NCBI GenBank assembly: GCA_028281665.1
Contig: JANQJK010000023.1
Location: 62,001-126,000 of the forward strand
Length of the DNA stretch: 64,000 nucleotides
Origin: Hyphococcus sp.
GTDB taxonomy: Bacteria; Pseudomonadota; Alphaproteobacteria; Caulobacterales; Parvularculaceae
Reading direction: 5' to 3'
Part shown: positions 9,753 through 20,079 of the stretch, one piece after another
How the letters are laid out: every line of letters starts with the position of its first letter
Position numbering within the stretch: position 1 is the stretch's first letter
Translations under genes and position numbers: made by a program
Notes under the pieces: generated by a model
Told to the model about the DNA's origin: nothing
The model's database searches: none
What the model saw: only the letters and a program-made list of their open reading frames with translations

Positions 9753-11006
9753 TCAACCCATCGGGTCCTCGATCGACGGCGAGAGTCCTGAGAAAAGTTT
9801 CGGCCCGTCCTCGGTCATGTAGACGCAGTCTTCACTGCGCACTCCGAATTGACCCGGCAAGTAGATGCCCGGTTCATTGGAAAAGCACATGCCGGGCGCG
9901 AGGCGGGTTTCGTTGCCGCGGACGACGAAGACCTCTTCATGCACATCCATGCCGATGCCGTGACCGGTTCGGTGTGAGAGACCGGGAAGCGCATAGTCCG
10001 GACCCCACCCTTCGCGCTCATAGTAGTTGCGAACCGCATCGTCGATTTCGCCTATGGGCGTACCAAGCCTTGCGGTTTCCATTACGATCTCCTGACCCCG
10101 TCGAGCCGTTTGCCAAACGCGCTGCTGCAGTTCGTCTGGTTCGCCATGCACCCAGGTGCGCGAAATGTCGGATTTGTATCCGTGCACGTCACAGCCGCAA
10201 TCCATCAGGATGACTTGGCCATCGCGCACCACATGAACTTTCTTCGAGCCGTGGGGATAGGCGCTCGCCTCTCCGACCAGGGCCAGGGCGAAGACCGGTT
10301 GCGCGCCGCGGGCGGCCATCGCGGCAGTCATCAGATTGCTGATCTCCGGCCCGGTCATGCCGTCTTGAATTTGAGGATAGATCTCGCGATAGGCCGCCAT
10401 CGTGATGTCGTTGGCGACTTGCATCAATTCGATTTCGCGGGCGCTTTTTATTCGCCGCAAGGCGCTGACGATCGACGACGCTGAGACAAGCCCCCATTTC
10501 GGCGCATCCTGCTTCAAGCCGTCCGCGACAAAAAACCGGACGGTGCGCTCAAGGCCGATGCCGCCCTTTACGCCTCGGGAATCGAGAACGCCGCTGATCA
10601 AGCGATAGGGGCTTTCGTGCTCGTGCCAGGTCCGGACCTCCATTTCCATGACCATCAGCTCTCGCAGCTTGCTCTCCTCAAACGAGGGGGTGACGATCGC
10701 TGGCGCACCCTCTGCTGGAATAACCACGGCGGTCACGCGGCTGGATTGACGCCAGGGCAATCCGGTGAAGTAAAGCATGGACGTCCCCGCCTCGAGCACG
10801 ATCCCGGCGACGCCCTGGTTTTGCATCAGCGCCTGCGCGCGCTCGATCCGTGTTTGTCGTTCCTCGTTGGTGATCGGTGGCGGCAGGTCTGAAGCCAAGG
10901 CGTCGGAGTTTTTGTTGTTTGCGCTTGCTGCTGTTGCGCTGCTTACGCTGAGAGACGCAGCGCCGCCGGCGATGGTTTTCAGAAAAGTGCGTCTAGTGTT
11001 CATCAC
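9753..11006 (-). CDS. M24-family metallopeptidase (Xaa-Pro peptidase), Tat-signal exported
   Basis: MDCGCDVHGYKSDISRTW, HRTGHGIGMDVHE, NEPGIYLPG metal-binding motifs; N-terminus NTRRTFLKTIAGGAASLS Tat-like. Confidence 0.92.
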   Translation of the reverse strand: MMNTRRTFLKTIAGGAASLSVSSATAASANNKNSDALASDLPPPITNEERQTRIERAQALMQNQGVAGIVLEAGTSMLYFTGLPWRQSSRVTAVVIPAEGAPAIVTPSFEESKLRELMVMEMEVRTWHEHESPYRLISGVLDSRGVKGGIGLERTVRFFVADGLKQDAPKWGLVSASSIVSALRRIKSAREIELMQVANDITMAAYREIYPQIQDGMTGPEISNLMTAAMAARGAQPVFALALVGEASAYPHGSKKVHVVRDGQVILMDCGCDVHGYKSDISRTWVHGEPDELQQRVWQTARRGQEIVMETARLGTPIGEIDDAVRNYYEREGWGPDYALPGLSHRTGHGIGMDVHEEVFVVRGNETRLAPGMCFSNEPGIYLPGQFGVRSEDCVYMTEDGPKLFSGLSPSIEDPMG

Positions 11007-11070
11007 GACTCTCTTGTTATGCGCCTCAAAAGAGCCAGCCTATCGCCATTCTTCTAAAATAGAAGGTCCC

Positions 11071-13218
11071 TTATTCGAGGCGCGAATCGATGAGCCGGTC
11101 AAAGAAATAACTATATTGCAGCGCCAGCCGCATTGCCGTCTGTTTGTTATTGGCGGCGCCTGCATGACCGCCTTCGGTGTTCTCATAGTAAAGGAAGCTA
11201 TGGCCTTGCTCTTCCATGCGCGCCGCGAATTTCCGTGCATGGCCTGGATGCACGCGGTCGTCCTTGGTCGAGGTGTAAAGAAAGGTCAGCGGATAATCGG
11301 CGTCTGGATCGAGGTTCTGATAAGGGGAATAGCCAGCGAGAAAGGCCCGCTCCTCTGGAATCGACGGGTCGCCATATTCCCCGATCCAGCTCGCGCCGGC
11401 GAGAAGCTGATCATAGCGCATCATGTCAAGGAGCGGCACATTGATGGTCACTGCGCCGAAAAGGTCCGGACGTTGGGTGAGCGCCACGCCCATCAGAAGG
11501 CCGCCATTGGAACCGCCGGAGATGCCGAGGGTTTGAGGCGTCGCGACACCCCAGTCGATCAGGTCTTCGGCGACCGCGTAAAAATCGTCGAAGATGATTT
11601 GGCGGTTGGTCTTGAGGCCCGCCTGATGCCAGGCGGGTCCGAACTCGCCGCCGCCGCGGATATTGGCGATGACATAAACGCCGCCGCGCTCAATCCAGAG
11701 CTTGCCGACAGTGGCGGAATAACGCGGCAGCTGCGCCACCTCGAATCCGCCATAGGCGTAAAGATGGACCGGCGCACCCGCGCCGGGCTCCAACGCGTCT
11801 TCGTTGCCGATCACGAAATAAGGAATCTTCGTTCCGTCCGAGCTTGTCGCCTCGCGCTGCTGGATGACGACATCGGACGCATCAAACATCGCTGGCAGGG
11901 ATTTGATCGATTCAACATCGCTGGCCTCGCTCACATAGAACAGCGTGTCCGGCCGCGCCGGGCTTTCGAAATTGATCATGAGATCGTCACGGAACGCATT
12001 GGCGGAGGCGATTGAAACAACGCCATTGTCAGGGACATTAACTTGTTGCCGAGTCCAGCCGTCGCCTGATTGATCAAGGCGCCAGACCTTGCCGACCACA
12101 TTGTCGAGCGTTTGCACATAGAGCGCAGACGCCGTCGCTTCGACGCGCCCGATCGCCTCGCGCGCGCCCGGCGCATAGACGAGGCTGGCCTGATCCGTCT
12201 CAAGATCGAGAGAGACAAGCGCGCCCTGGGGATAGGTCGCTCCTTGATAAGTCCAGTCCTGCTGCAGCGTCGCGAAAACATCGCCGTCGACGATATCGAC
12301 GATCTCGGCTTTCAGGGGCAGGGGCAGTTTTTGAAAAGCGCCGTTCTGTTCGACATAGAATTCAGATTCGAAAAACGTCACGGCACGAATGATAAGAGGC
12401 GTTACACCTTCTGGTCGGTGCGCGGCGGCGGTCCAGACGCCGACGTCCTCGCTTTCGCCTTCAAAAACCGCTTCCGCGGCGGCGAGGGGCGTTCCGCGCG
12501 TCCAGCGCTTGACGATGCGCGGATAACCGGACTCGGTTAGCGCGCCGTCGGCCCAGTCAGTGCCGATCAGCAGCGTGTCTTCATCAATCCATGCAAGGCC
12601 GCTCTTGGCTTCGGGAACCTCGAAACCGTCGTCGACGAACCATTTGTCGGCGATCGAAAACTCGCGGCGCACGGCGGCGTCTTTGCCGCCTCGCGAGAGC
12701 CGAACCATGCAGCGCTCGTATTCCGGCGCGAGACAGGACGCGCCCTTATAGACCCAGTTTTCTTCTTCAGCCTCGGCAAGAGCGTCGATCGAGAGCAAGA
12801 GCTCCCATTCTGGATCGTCGGTCTTGTAGCTCTCCAGCGTCGCGCGACGCCAGAGTCCGCGCACATTCTCTTCATCGCGCCAGAAATTGTAGACGTAGCC
12901 TCCGCGCAAATTTCCGTAAGGAATGCGGTCGTCGCTATCGAGGAGGGCGATCGCCTGATTGTAGAGCGTCTCATAACGCACATCGCTTGCTAGATAGGCC
13001 TTGCTGCGCTCATTTTGTTCTTCGACCCATTCAAGAGGACGTTCTCCCTCGATCTCTTCAAGCCAGAGAAACGGATCGTCCTCAACGGTCGTCTCCGTGC
13101 GTTCTGCCGCGCCGAAGTCGGTCGGCGCCTTTTCCGCCTCGTCTCCCTTTTGTCCCGGTAGCTGATCGCAGGCCGCTAAAAATGCGCCGGCGGCAAAGAC
13201 TAATAGTCTCTTTTTCAT
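11071..13218 (-). CDS. prolyl oligopeptidase family (S9A) lipoprotein
   Basis: GISGGSNGGLLMGVALTQRPDLF, DDRVHPGHARKFAARM, EGGHAGA catalytic motifs; MKKRLLVFAAGAFLAAC lipobox. Confidence 0.93.
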   Translation of the reverse strand: MKKRLLVFAAGAFLAACDQLPGQKGDEAEKAPTDFGAAERTETTVEDDPFLWLEEIEGERPLEWVEEQNERSKAYLASDVRYETLYNQAIALLDSDDRIPYGNLRGGYVYNFWRDEENVRGLWRRATLESYKTDDPEWELLLSIDALAEAEEENWVYKGASCLAPEYERCMVRLSRGGKDAAVRREFSIADKWFVDDGFEVPEAKSGLAWIDEDTLLIGTDWADGALTESGYPRIVKRWTRGTPLAAAEAVFEGESEDVGVWTAAAHRPEGVTPLIIRAVTFFESEFYVEQNGAFQKLPLPLKAEIVDIVDGDVFATLQQDWTYQGATYPQGALVSLDLETDQASLVYAPGAREAIGRVEATASALYVQTLDNVVGKVWRLDQSGDGWTRQQVNVPDNGVVSIASANAFRDDLMINFESPARPDTLFYVSEASDVESIKSLPAMFDASDVVIQQREATSSDGTKIPYFVIGNEDALEPGAGAPVHLYAYGGFEVAQLPRYSATVGKLWIERGGVYVIANIRGGGEFGPAWHQAGLKTNRQIIFDDFYAVAEDLIDWGVATPQTLGISGGSNGGLLMGVALTQRPDLFGAVTINVPLLDMMRYDQLLAGASWIGEYGDPSIPEERAFLAGYSPYQNLDPDADYPLTFLYTSTKDDRVHPGHARKFAARMEEQGHSFLYYENTEGGHAGAANNKQTAMRLALQYSYFFDRLIDSRLE

Positions 13219-13265
13219 TATTGATTCCCTTTACCCCAAATGAGCTTTCTATCGAATATTGAAAG

Positions 13266-13297
13266 AAGCAGCGCTGGATTGGGCCCCAGCGCTGCTT
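13266..13297. terminator. 12-bp perfect hairpin in leader of the prolyl oligopeptidase gene (terminator/attenuator candidate)
   Basis: AAGCAGCGCTGG / CCAGCGCTGCTT arms separated by 8 nt. Confidence 0.5.
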
Positions 13298-13843
13298 TTA
13301 GTCTCGGTTGGGAATGCGTGTCTCCAGCCAGAGGGCTTAAAGCCGGAACGCAGCGCAGTCGATGAGGCGTGAGCGCCGCGCGTTCCCGTAAGGTAAGACG
13401 TTTTAAAGCTCTTTTCCTTCCACCGGATGACGTTCGATTGGTCACGGAAAGGCCACCTTTCATCGAAACCTGTCGAAACTCTTGTTGTATCGGTGCGTTT
13501 GAAAACGTGGTTTTTGAAAGCGTATTCTGAGCGCTTACATCAGCAAGTCGGGAAGGAATACGCACTGATCATAATTCCACGAAAATTGTGGTCGCTCCCA
13601 GCATCGCCGCTACTAAGCCCTCGAGTAGCTGGATCAACGCGCTAAGCATCGAGCGCTCCTCGCCGTTGTTGATCCCGCAAAACGGAACACTGCAGATACC
13701 GCACATCACGAAGGCGCGAATAGCTCTTTAGCATTTTCTAAGTGTGATCAATATTACTGTTTACAGTGAAGCGCGCTGGAATTATCAGAGTAAGCCTCAT
13801 TTTGCGGCTACGCACGCCCATAACTAACACAAGACTAGTAGTC

Positions 13844-16084
13844 TTATTCTGTAGCGATTGAAGCACGCTCCTCTCCGGCCGCCATGCCCATGGTACTCCA
13901 TCGATCGTATTGATCTGCATCGATAGGATCGACAGCCTCATTTCCGTTCAACCAATAGTCGAACCATTGGATATTCCGCTTGTACCGAGAATAAACATGT
14001 GCTGGGTGGAAAAACGTATGAAGCTCGTTCGGAAAAACGAACATCTCCATTGGCTTTCCCGCATCATGGAACCGTCTTAAAGCTTCAGACTGCATTGCCG
14101 AGTAGTACTCAGATACTGAGGCTTGAACGAGAATCGGTGCGTCTACGTGATTTGCATTTAACGAAAGTGAAAGGGCTGCCATTCCTATCGTCGGTTGGTC
14201 TTCGATTGGATTAAACATTCCCGCAGCCTTAAGGATATCTGCTCCCAGACTGGGAGCGGGAAGATAGTAAGCAGAGGGATTCCACCGAACCCATGCGAGT
14301 GACGCGGCTGAAAATAAATCAGAATTGATCAAACCATACGCAGCGGGGTTCATTCCATTGCTGAAACCGCATATTCCGACCTTGGATGAATCTATCGTTC
14401 TTTCTGCATCTAACCGACGAACGATTTCCTGAATCAGCTTAAAAGGTGTTGATCCGGCTGGTACTGTCCCGGTGTACTGTGATGTCCAGTAGGTTTTAGA
14501 CATTTGGTCGCGAGATTGCGCGATAGGAAGTGGCGCTGGATCCCATTCGTACAACAGTACCGCTAATCCTTCCGAAGCCATTGCGTGCGTGGGACAGTGG
14601 ACACCGCCGTCCGCTTCTAAGGAATCGGTGAGACCATATCCGTTCACTACAAGTGGAACTGGATCTGATCCGTTGTGATCGGGCGGCAAAAATAGGATTC
14701 CGCGCGCCTGAAATTCGTCGACTGACCAATTTATATACTGAACTCTGCCTTGTCGAAAACCCTTCCAATCAGGGTTTGGATCGACGACAACTTCCGGCTC
14801 GCCGGTCACTAAATGGATTGAAACAAGCTGATTTGTTTGAGTAGGACCCTTTCGAAGGCAATAAAGAAGATCGTTCTTCAAATCACACTTAGAGTACAAG
14901 TCCCTCGTTCTTAGGAGACGCTCTATTGTCTGAGATCCAAAGTTCCAACGGAGAAGGTCAAGTTCATAGCTTTCAGGGTCTCTTGTCCAAAACAAGACGA
15001 ACTGGCCGTCTTCGTCTAACCAAGCTCGCTCAGAGCCAAGACTTAGTATGTATCCCTCGCATTCCGAGAACGAACACTCGATAGTCGAATCACCAGGGCC
15101 GTCGATTAATACTCTCCGCTGGCCACCTCGAATTTGGTCGATGCTTTTCTCGATATCGAGTTCCACGAAGCGAACCCGATACGACGGGACTAAACCCGGT
15201 GGATTTGGAGTGCTGGTTTCACGTGGTTTTGCTGTAAAGGTCCCAACTCTGATTTCCCATTCCAAGGGCCCCTCAGGCAACAGCTCATATATCGGTCGAT
15301 AAGGCTGATGATGCAGATACGACCAACGCGTTTCAGTGTCGACTCGGAACCCAGATCTTGCATCTGCCTCTTGCGTCGAAAGTAGCTCTTCTCTTGTCGC
15401 GTAGGTAGAAAACAGAATTAGGTTTCCGTCATTTGACCATTCAAAATCAATCACATCTCCTTTGCTGAAAGTCACTTGCCGAGATGGCGCGCCATCGACG
15501 AATGATTGCCAAATTTGGACCTGGTCGTCGGTCTGTTTCAAGTACAGAAACGACTCACCCTGGGGTGACCATTTTGGACGTGCCGACCAATTCACCGCAG
15601 GTGAACGTAATCCGCGGGCGTGATTAAGCCTCGTGTTCCAGTCGAAGAGTTCATCTTTCCCTGCATCTCCGACTTCTGACACGAGGCCACCATCAGACAA
15701 ATCGGTTACAAACCATCTACTGTCAAATGAGTTGCTATCGACGTTAGGCTCGTAAGCGATGAAAGCAAGGTGTTTTCCGTTGGGGCTAATTGAAAACCCA
15801 CCAAGCCCGCGCAGCTGAGCGATGGTTGCAGCATTAATATCAATGGTCGCGTCAAAAATTGTTTCGGTTTTTTCAAACCAGCTGTGATTTTTTTGAGGCT
15901 TAAAGTTTGCCGCTGAACCATGTTGAGATATTCCTGCAGATAACAGGATTAGCCAAACTGCGGCTCCGCGAGCTGGACGCCTTACGGCATTCAGCGAGCG
16001 CAAACCAACATTCACTGCAGTATTGAGCGTTGGCTTTAAACCGTAGAACTTGAACACGAAACCTCCATACGCGCCAACAGGCAA
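13844..16084 (-). CDS. S9-family peptidase, Atxe2-like lasso-peptide isopeptidase candidate
   Basis: VGICGFSNGMNPAAYGLINSDLF nucleophile region, C-terminal ILVQASVSEYYSAMQSEALRRFHDAGKPMEMFVFPNELHTFFHPAHVYSRYKRNIQWFDYWL; adjacent to STN-TonB receptor, FecR, FecI. Confidence 0.68.
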   Translation of the reverse strand: MPVGAYGGFVFKFYGLKPTLNTAVNVGLRSLNAVRRPARGAAVWLILLSAGISQHGSAANFKPQKNHSWFEKTETIFDATIDINAATIAQLRGLGGFSISPNGKHLAFIAYEPNVDSNSFDSRWFVTDLSDGGLVSEVGDAGKDELFDWNTRLNHARGLRSPAVNWSARPKWSPQGESFLYLKQTDDQVQIWQSFVDGAPSRQVTFSKGDVIDFEWSNDGNLILFSTYATREELLSTQEADARSGFRVDTETRWSYLHHQPYRPIYELLPEGPLEWEIRVGTFTAKPRETSTPNPPGLVPSYRVRFVELDIEKSIDQIRGGQRRVLIDGPGDSTIECSFSECEGYILSLGSERAWLDEDGQFVLFWTRDPESYELDLLRWNFGSQTIERLLRTRDLYSKCDLKNDLLYCLRKGPTQTNQLVSIHLVTGEPEVVVDPNPDWKGFRQGRVQYINWSVDEFQARGILFLPPDHNGSDPVPLVVNGYGLTDSLEADGGVHCPTHAMASEGLAVLLYEWDPAPLPIAQSRDQMSKTYWTSQYTGTVPAGSTPFKLIQEIVRRLDAERTIDSSKVGICGFSNGMNPAAYGLINSDLFSAASLAWVRWNPSAYYLPAPSLGADILKAAGMFNPIEDQPTIGMAALSLSLNANHVDAPILVQASVSEYYSAMQSEALRRFHDAGKPMEMFVFPNELHTFFHPAHVYSRYKRNIQWFDYWLNGNEAVDPIDADQYDRWSTMGMAAGEERASIATE

Positions 16085-16141
16085 TGCAGTTAGCGATCAT
16101 TTGAATTGCACACGCATTAACCGCAAAAGCGCTTCAAATAA

Positions 16142-18844
16142 CTACCAACTCTTGGTCAGTTGGATTGAGACAAATCTTTCTAGAGGTGACGCGTTAGTGG
16201 GGTCATACGCTGCGATTAGAAATGTAGGATCGCCTGGCGTGCTCGGCGGAGGGGAATCAAATAGGTTTTGAACAGAAACTTGAAGGGAAAGATTCCTGAA
16301 AAAATCAGTCCGGGAGCTCGATCCTAGTTGATACCGAAAATTTAAATCCACGGTAAACCAATCATCAATTCGATCCGATCCTGGAGTCAGATCAACCCGA
16401 TAATCGTTCACGTAGTTAAAAAATAGATTTGCCGCGAGCACTTCGCTTGCATATCCGACAGAGCCTCGTGCGCGAAAATCAACGGGATTGAAAAGTGTGC
16501 TAACTTCATCGACGACAGGTGTTCCGACCGAAGCTTGCTCCGTAAACTTAATTATATAAGTGCCATTCAGCCCTGCACTAAGCGTACCGGAACCGATTTC
16601 TCGGCCGTAATGTACGCCTACATCAATCCCCTGTGATTGCGTCTCGCTAATGTTTGTCAGAACATTAAGCCGACTGATTATACTAATCGTTGCAGGGTCT
16701 ACACCAAATAAATTGGATACCGGCAAATCTAAGTTTGCGAGAGCTTCTTCTATTTCAGCAGTACTTGGGTTAAAGACAATTATCCCTGCTGGGAACAGCT
16801 CAGGGGAATTGAACGCCAAATTCCAAGCGTCTAAAGCGCTTCGTCCTTGTGGAACCGGAGTCTGGTTGAGCCGCCCCTTGAAATTTATGTCGTAAAAATT
16901 CGCTGTTAGTCGGACATTATTTTTGCTGAAAGTCTGATCTATCTCAACGCCGGCGGTGAATGCTCGCGAAGTTTCCGGATCTAATGATGGATCAGTACCC
17001 GAAAGAGACAAAACTGTCGTATCAGCAATCGAGGGATCGCCTGGTGTAAATCCAAAGAAGGAGTTGATTAATGCTGTGGGCAGCAGACTCCCGGTATTGA
17101 ATGAGTTTCCGATGCGCCCAAGCGCTGGCGGCTTGAACGAGGTACTGTATGTCCCTCGCAACTTTACGCCATCTATTGGTTCCCATAAGAGGCCTACTTT
17201 TGGATTCGTTGTAACGCCAAAGTCGCTGAAGTCGGAATGGCGAACTGATGCGTTTATATCAAGCCGATTGATACCACGCACGCCATTGTCGGGGCTAATG
17301 ATAGGAATGTAGATCTCGCCAAAAGCCGCGATGACATCACGATCGATAATTTCGGAGTCGTCCGTAAGTTCTTCAAAACGTAAGTGTCCTCCTACTGCGA
17401 TGCTTACGTCATTCCCGTTAACTGAAAGTATTCGCCCCGAGCTTATCAAGTCAGCAGCCCAGATATTGGAGTCCACCCCAAAGGCAGCGTCACCGAAAGT
17501 GGGGTCGATGGTCTGTATATCATTTGCAATGTTGCTGTAGACGGTAGAAAAGCGAACATCCCAATTTTCTTCAATATCCCAAGTGAGGCCGCCACCAATA
17601 CTGAACCCTTCAGAACTAGCGTTTTGTTGGGTAAGCCGACCGTCACCACGCGTTGTGTCCAAGACAGTTTCGCGACGAGAAAAAAGTAGATCTAAATCGA
17701 GCGAAACGTTGCGTGTTATATCTTGGCTGCCGGCAACAACAACGGAGTTCCGCTCTTGACTAGGAAGTAGATCGAAAGGCAGCATTGCATTGCTCGCAAA
17801 ATCTCGATCCTCCGCCCCAAGATCCGTTTGATTAAGATATTCATATGATGCGACTGCATTTCCAGATTTCCAGGTCAAACCACCCGTTACACTACCGCGA
17901 AACTCTTCGCGGTCTCCGGTGGTCACCGTTCCGTATCTGGTTGAGGCCTCGAGACCTTCGTAGTCATCCCGAAGCACAAAGTTGACCACACCCGCAACCG
18001 CATCCGCGCCGTAGATGGAAGAGGCGCCATCCGAGAGAATTTCAACGCGCTCAATCGCCGAGACCGGAATCATTGAAACATCGACGAATCCGCCGTTATT
18101 TGAAGTGGGAGCAATTCGACGACCATTAAGAAGTGTCAGTGTGCTGCCAGCTCCTAAACCGCGAAGGTTTACACTTGAGCCGAACGTAGAATTGCCCCGC
18201 GAGGAACTGTCGTCGGCGAGACCAAAAGGAATATCCGGGTTGGCGCCGCCCCCAAAGTTTTCTGGAAGAAGCTGCAAAAAGTCATCAATAGTGCCGACGC
18301 CGGAATTCAGAATGTCATTTCGATCAAAAACCCGAGTTGGTGAGCTATCAGGCGCAATGCCGCGGATATTAGTACCAGTAACAATGATCGTATCTCGCTC
18401 TTGTTCATTGTCTTCCGTCGACTCATTTTCTTGAACTAGAGTCACGGAATCGTTTGCTTGATCGACCTGAGCCATTCGAAGAAGGCGCGCTTCGTTCGAT
18501 CGCTCACCTAGGGATGCACTCGCCAACGTGATTGTGTAGGCCCCGTTTGGTGCGTCGGCAGCTTTGAGACCCGACCCGGTGAGGATCTTATCGAGAGCGT
18601 CCTCGGGCTCCATGGAGCCTTTCACGGCTGGCGACGTTTTGCCATCAACGAGATCACCGGACACCATCACGATAACGCCGGCTTGCTCGTTGAATTCCAA
18701 AAGCGCGGATGAAAGCGGTTGGGCTTCAATGTCGAATTCCATCGCCTGCGCCTGGGCCGCGGCGATTGAAATCGCCATCGCCGTGATTGACGCCGCCCCG
18801 GTCAGCGCAAATTTCGAGATTATTGATTTTGTCATTGTCGGCAT
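16142..18844 (-). CDS. TonB-dependent receptor with N-terminal STN signalling domain
   Basis: STN-like segment (FDIEAQPLSSALLEFNEQAGVIVMVSG), plug (RDTIIVTGTNIRG...LLNGRRIAPTS...GASSIYGADAVAGVVNFVLR), C-terminal beta-barrel ending in aromatic W. Confidence 0.93.
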   Translation of the reverse strand: MPTMTKSIISKFALTGAASITAMAISIAAAQAQAMEFDIEAQPLSSALLEFNEQAGVIVMVSGDLVDGKTSPAVKGSMEPEDALDKILTGSGLKAADAPNGAYTITLASASLGERSNEARLLRMAQVDQANDSVTLVQENESTEDNEQERDTIIVTGTNIRGIAPDSSPTRVFDRNDILNSGVGTIDDFLQLLPENFGGGANPDIPFGLADDSSSRGNSTFGSSVNLRGLGAGSTLTLLNGRRIAPTSNNGGFVDVSMIPVSAIERVEILSDGASSIYGADAVAGVVNFVLRDDYEGLEASTRYGTVTTGDREEFRGSVTGGLTWKSGNAVASYEYLNQTDLGAEDRDFASNAMLPFDLLPSQERNSVVVAGSQDITRNVSLDLDLLFSRRETVLDTTRGDGRLTQQNASSEGFSIGGGLTWDIEENWDVRFSTVYSNIANDIQTIDPTFGDAAFGVDSNIWAADLISSGRILSVNGNDVSIAVGGHLRFEELTDDSEIIDRDVIAAFGEIYIPIISPDNGVRGINRLDINASVRHSDFSDFGVTTNPKVGLLWEPIDGVKLRGTYSTSFKPPALGRIGNSFNTGSLLPTALINSFFGFTPGDPSIADTTVLSLSGTDPSLDPETSRAFTAGVEIDQTFSKNNVRLTANFYDINFKGRLNQTPVPQGRSALDAWNLAFNSPELFPAGIIVFNPSTAEIEEALANLDLPVSNLFGVDPATISIISRLNVLTNISETQSQGIDVGVHYGREIGSGTLSAGLNGTYIIKFTEQASVGTPVVDEVSTLFNPVDFRARGSVGYASEVLAANLFFNYVNDYRVDLTPGSDRIDDWFTVDLNFRYQLGSSSRTDFFRNLSLQVSVQNLFDSPPPSTPGDPTFLIAAYDPTNASPLERFVSIQLTKSW

Positions 18845-19032
18845 CCTCCCGCCCGCTATTTCGTCTCAATGCGGACCAAGGCCGTCGGCGCGGCCGATCC
18901 CCTCCCTGGTCTCGGCTCTGTGACGCATGACGTGGCGACGCGTTCCAAAAAAGTTCACAAAAGCTTTACGTTCGCGCTTGCGGGACGGCCAGATCGTAGC
19001 AAAATGCATTGAAAACGCGCGTCTTTGCGGTG

Positions 19033-20079
19033 TCAGGACTTACGTCGCAGAACGATCGGGCCAGCGCCGCTGTCGTCAACTTCGATCGGTTGCACCACTT
19101 CCAGAACTTCCAGCATTTGCGGGATTTCCGAAGTGCGGAAGGCGGTCGTGAGCCTTAAGTCCTCAAGGTCGGACGAGGCGATGCGCAACGGACGTTCGGC
19201 GTACCGATTGACGTCGTCGACAATGACTTTCAGGCGTACATTGTCATAGGCGAGGCGGCCGTCGCGCCAGGCGCCTGGCTCGATATTCTCCAGCGGGGAG
19301 GCGGTCGGGACCGATTGCCGGCGTTCGACAGACACTTGCAATCCGGCGGTGAGCACTTGTTTTTGTGCTTGGCTGTCCGCCGTCGAAGTAAGAGCCTCGT
19401 CTTTCATCACTTCGACGACGCCTTCAAGCACCGCCACATGAACCTGACCAGCGCTGCGCTTGACGTCGAACTTCGTGCCGACGACGCGCACGACGGTATC
19501 GTCAGCTGCGACGTAGAAAGGGCGGCTCGCGTCTTTCGCAACGTCAAAGAAGGCCTCGCCGGTAAGGAGCGTGACGCGTCGGGCGTCGCCTGAAAACGCC
19601 GCAGCGATTTCCGATTTGGCGCCAAGGGTGACAATGGTCCCGTCTTCCAGCGTGATCTCTCGGATTTCTGCGATCGCCGTCGCGAAATCAGGCGTCAACG
19701 CAATCTGGTCGGGCGCGCGCAGGTTCGTCGCATTGATCGCCACCAATGCGAACATGGCGATGGTCGCTGCTGCGCCGCCGAAGGCATAAGCCGGTCTGGC
19801 GAAGGCCGCTTGCAGCCAAGCCATAGCGCGCTCGAAGATCGATGGTTCCGCCGCCGTCAGATCAGCTTTCCGCGCCACATAATCGAAATCGCGCCAGATC
19901 TGTTCGGCTTCCCGGAAGGCCGTGCGATGGGCCGTTGATTGCGCGATCCAGGCCTCAAACCCTTCTCGGGTCTCGGCGCTGAGATCGCCCGCGTGGAGGC
20001 GCACCAGCCATTCGCGCGCTTGGCCCGCGACATCCTCGCTGGTTTCGCTTCCCTTCGACATATGCCGTTCAGTGATCAT
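19033..20079 (-). CDS. FecR-family anti-sigma/transmembrane regulator
   Basis: FEAWIAQSTAHRTAFREAEQIW N-terminal and LTGEAFFDVAKDASRPFYVAADDTVVRVVGTKFDVK FecR motifs. Confidence 0.93.
   Translation of the reverse strand: MITERHMSKGSETSEDVAGQAREWLVRLHAGDLSAETREGFEAWIAQSTAHRTAFREAEQIWRDFDYVARKADLTAAEPSIFERAMAWLQAAFARPAYAFGGAAATIAMFALVAINATNLRAPDQIALTPDFATAIAEIREITLEDGTIVTLGAKSEIAAAFSGDARRVTLLTGEAFFDVAKDASRPFYVAADDTVVRVVGTKFDVKRSAGQVHVAVLEGVVEVMKDEALTSTADSQAQKQVLTAGLQVSVERRQSVPTASPLENIEPGAWRDGRLAYDNVRLKVIVDDVNRYAERPLRIASSDLEDLRLTTAFRTSEIPQMLEVLEVVQPIEVDDSGAGPIVLRRKS

Noticed and set aside
10777-12015. 412-aa plus-strand ORF
   Set aside because: Lies antisense to the well-supported M24 and prolyl oligopeptidase genes and has no recognisable domain; typical high-GC shadow ORF.
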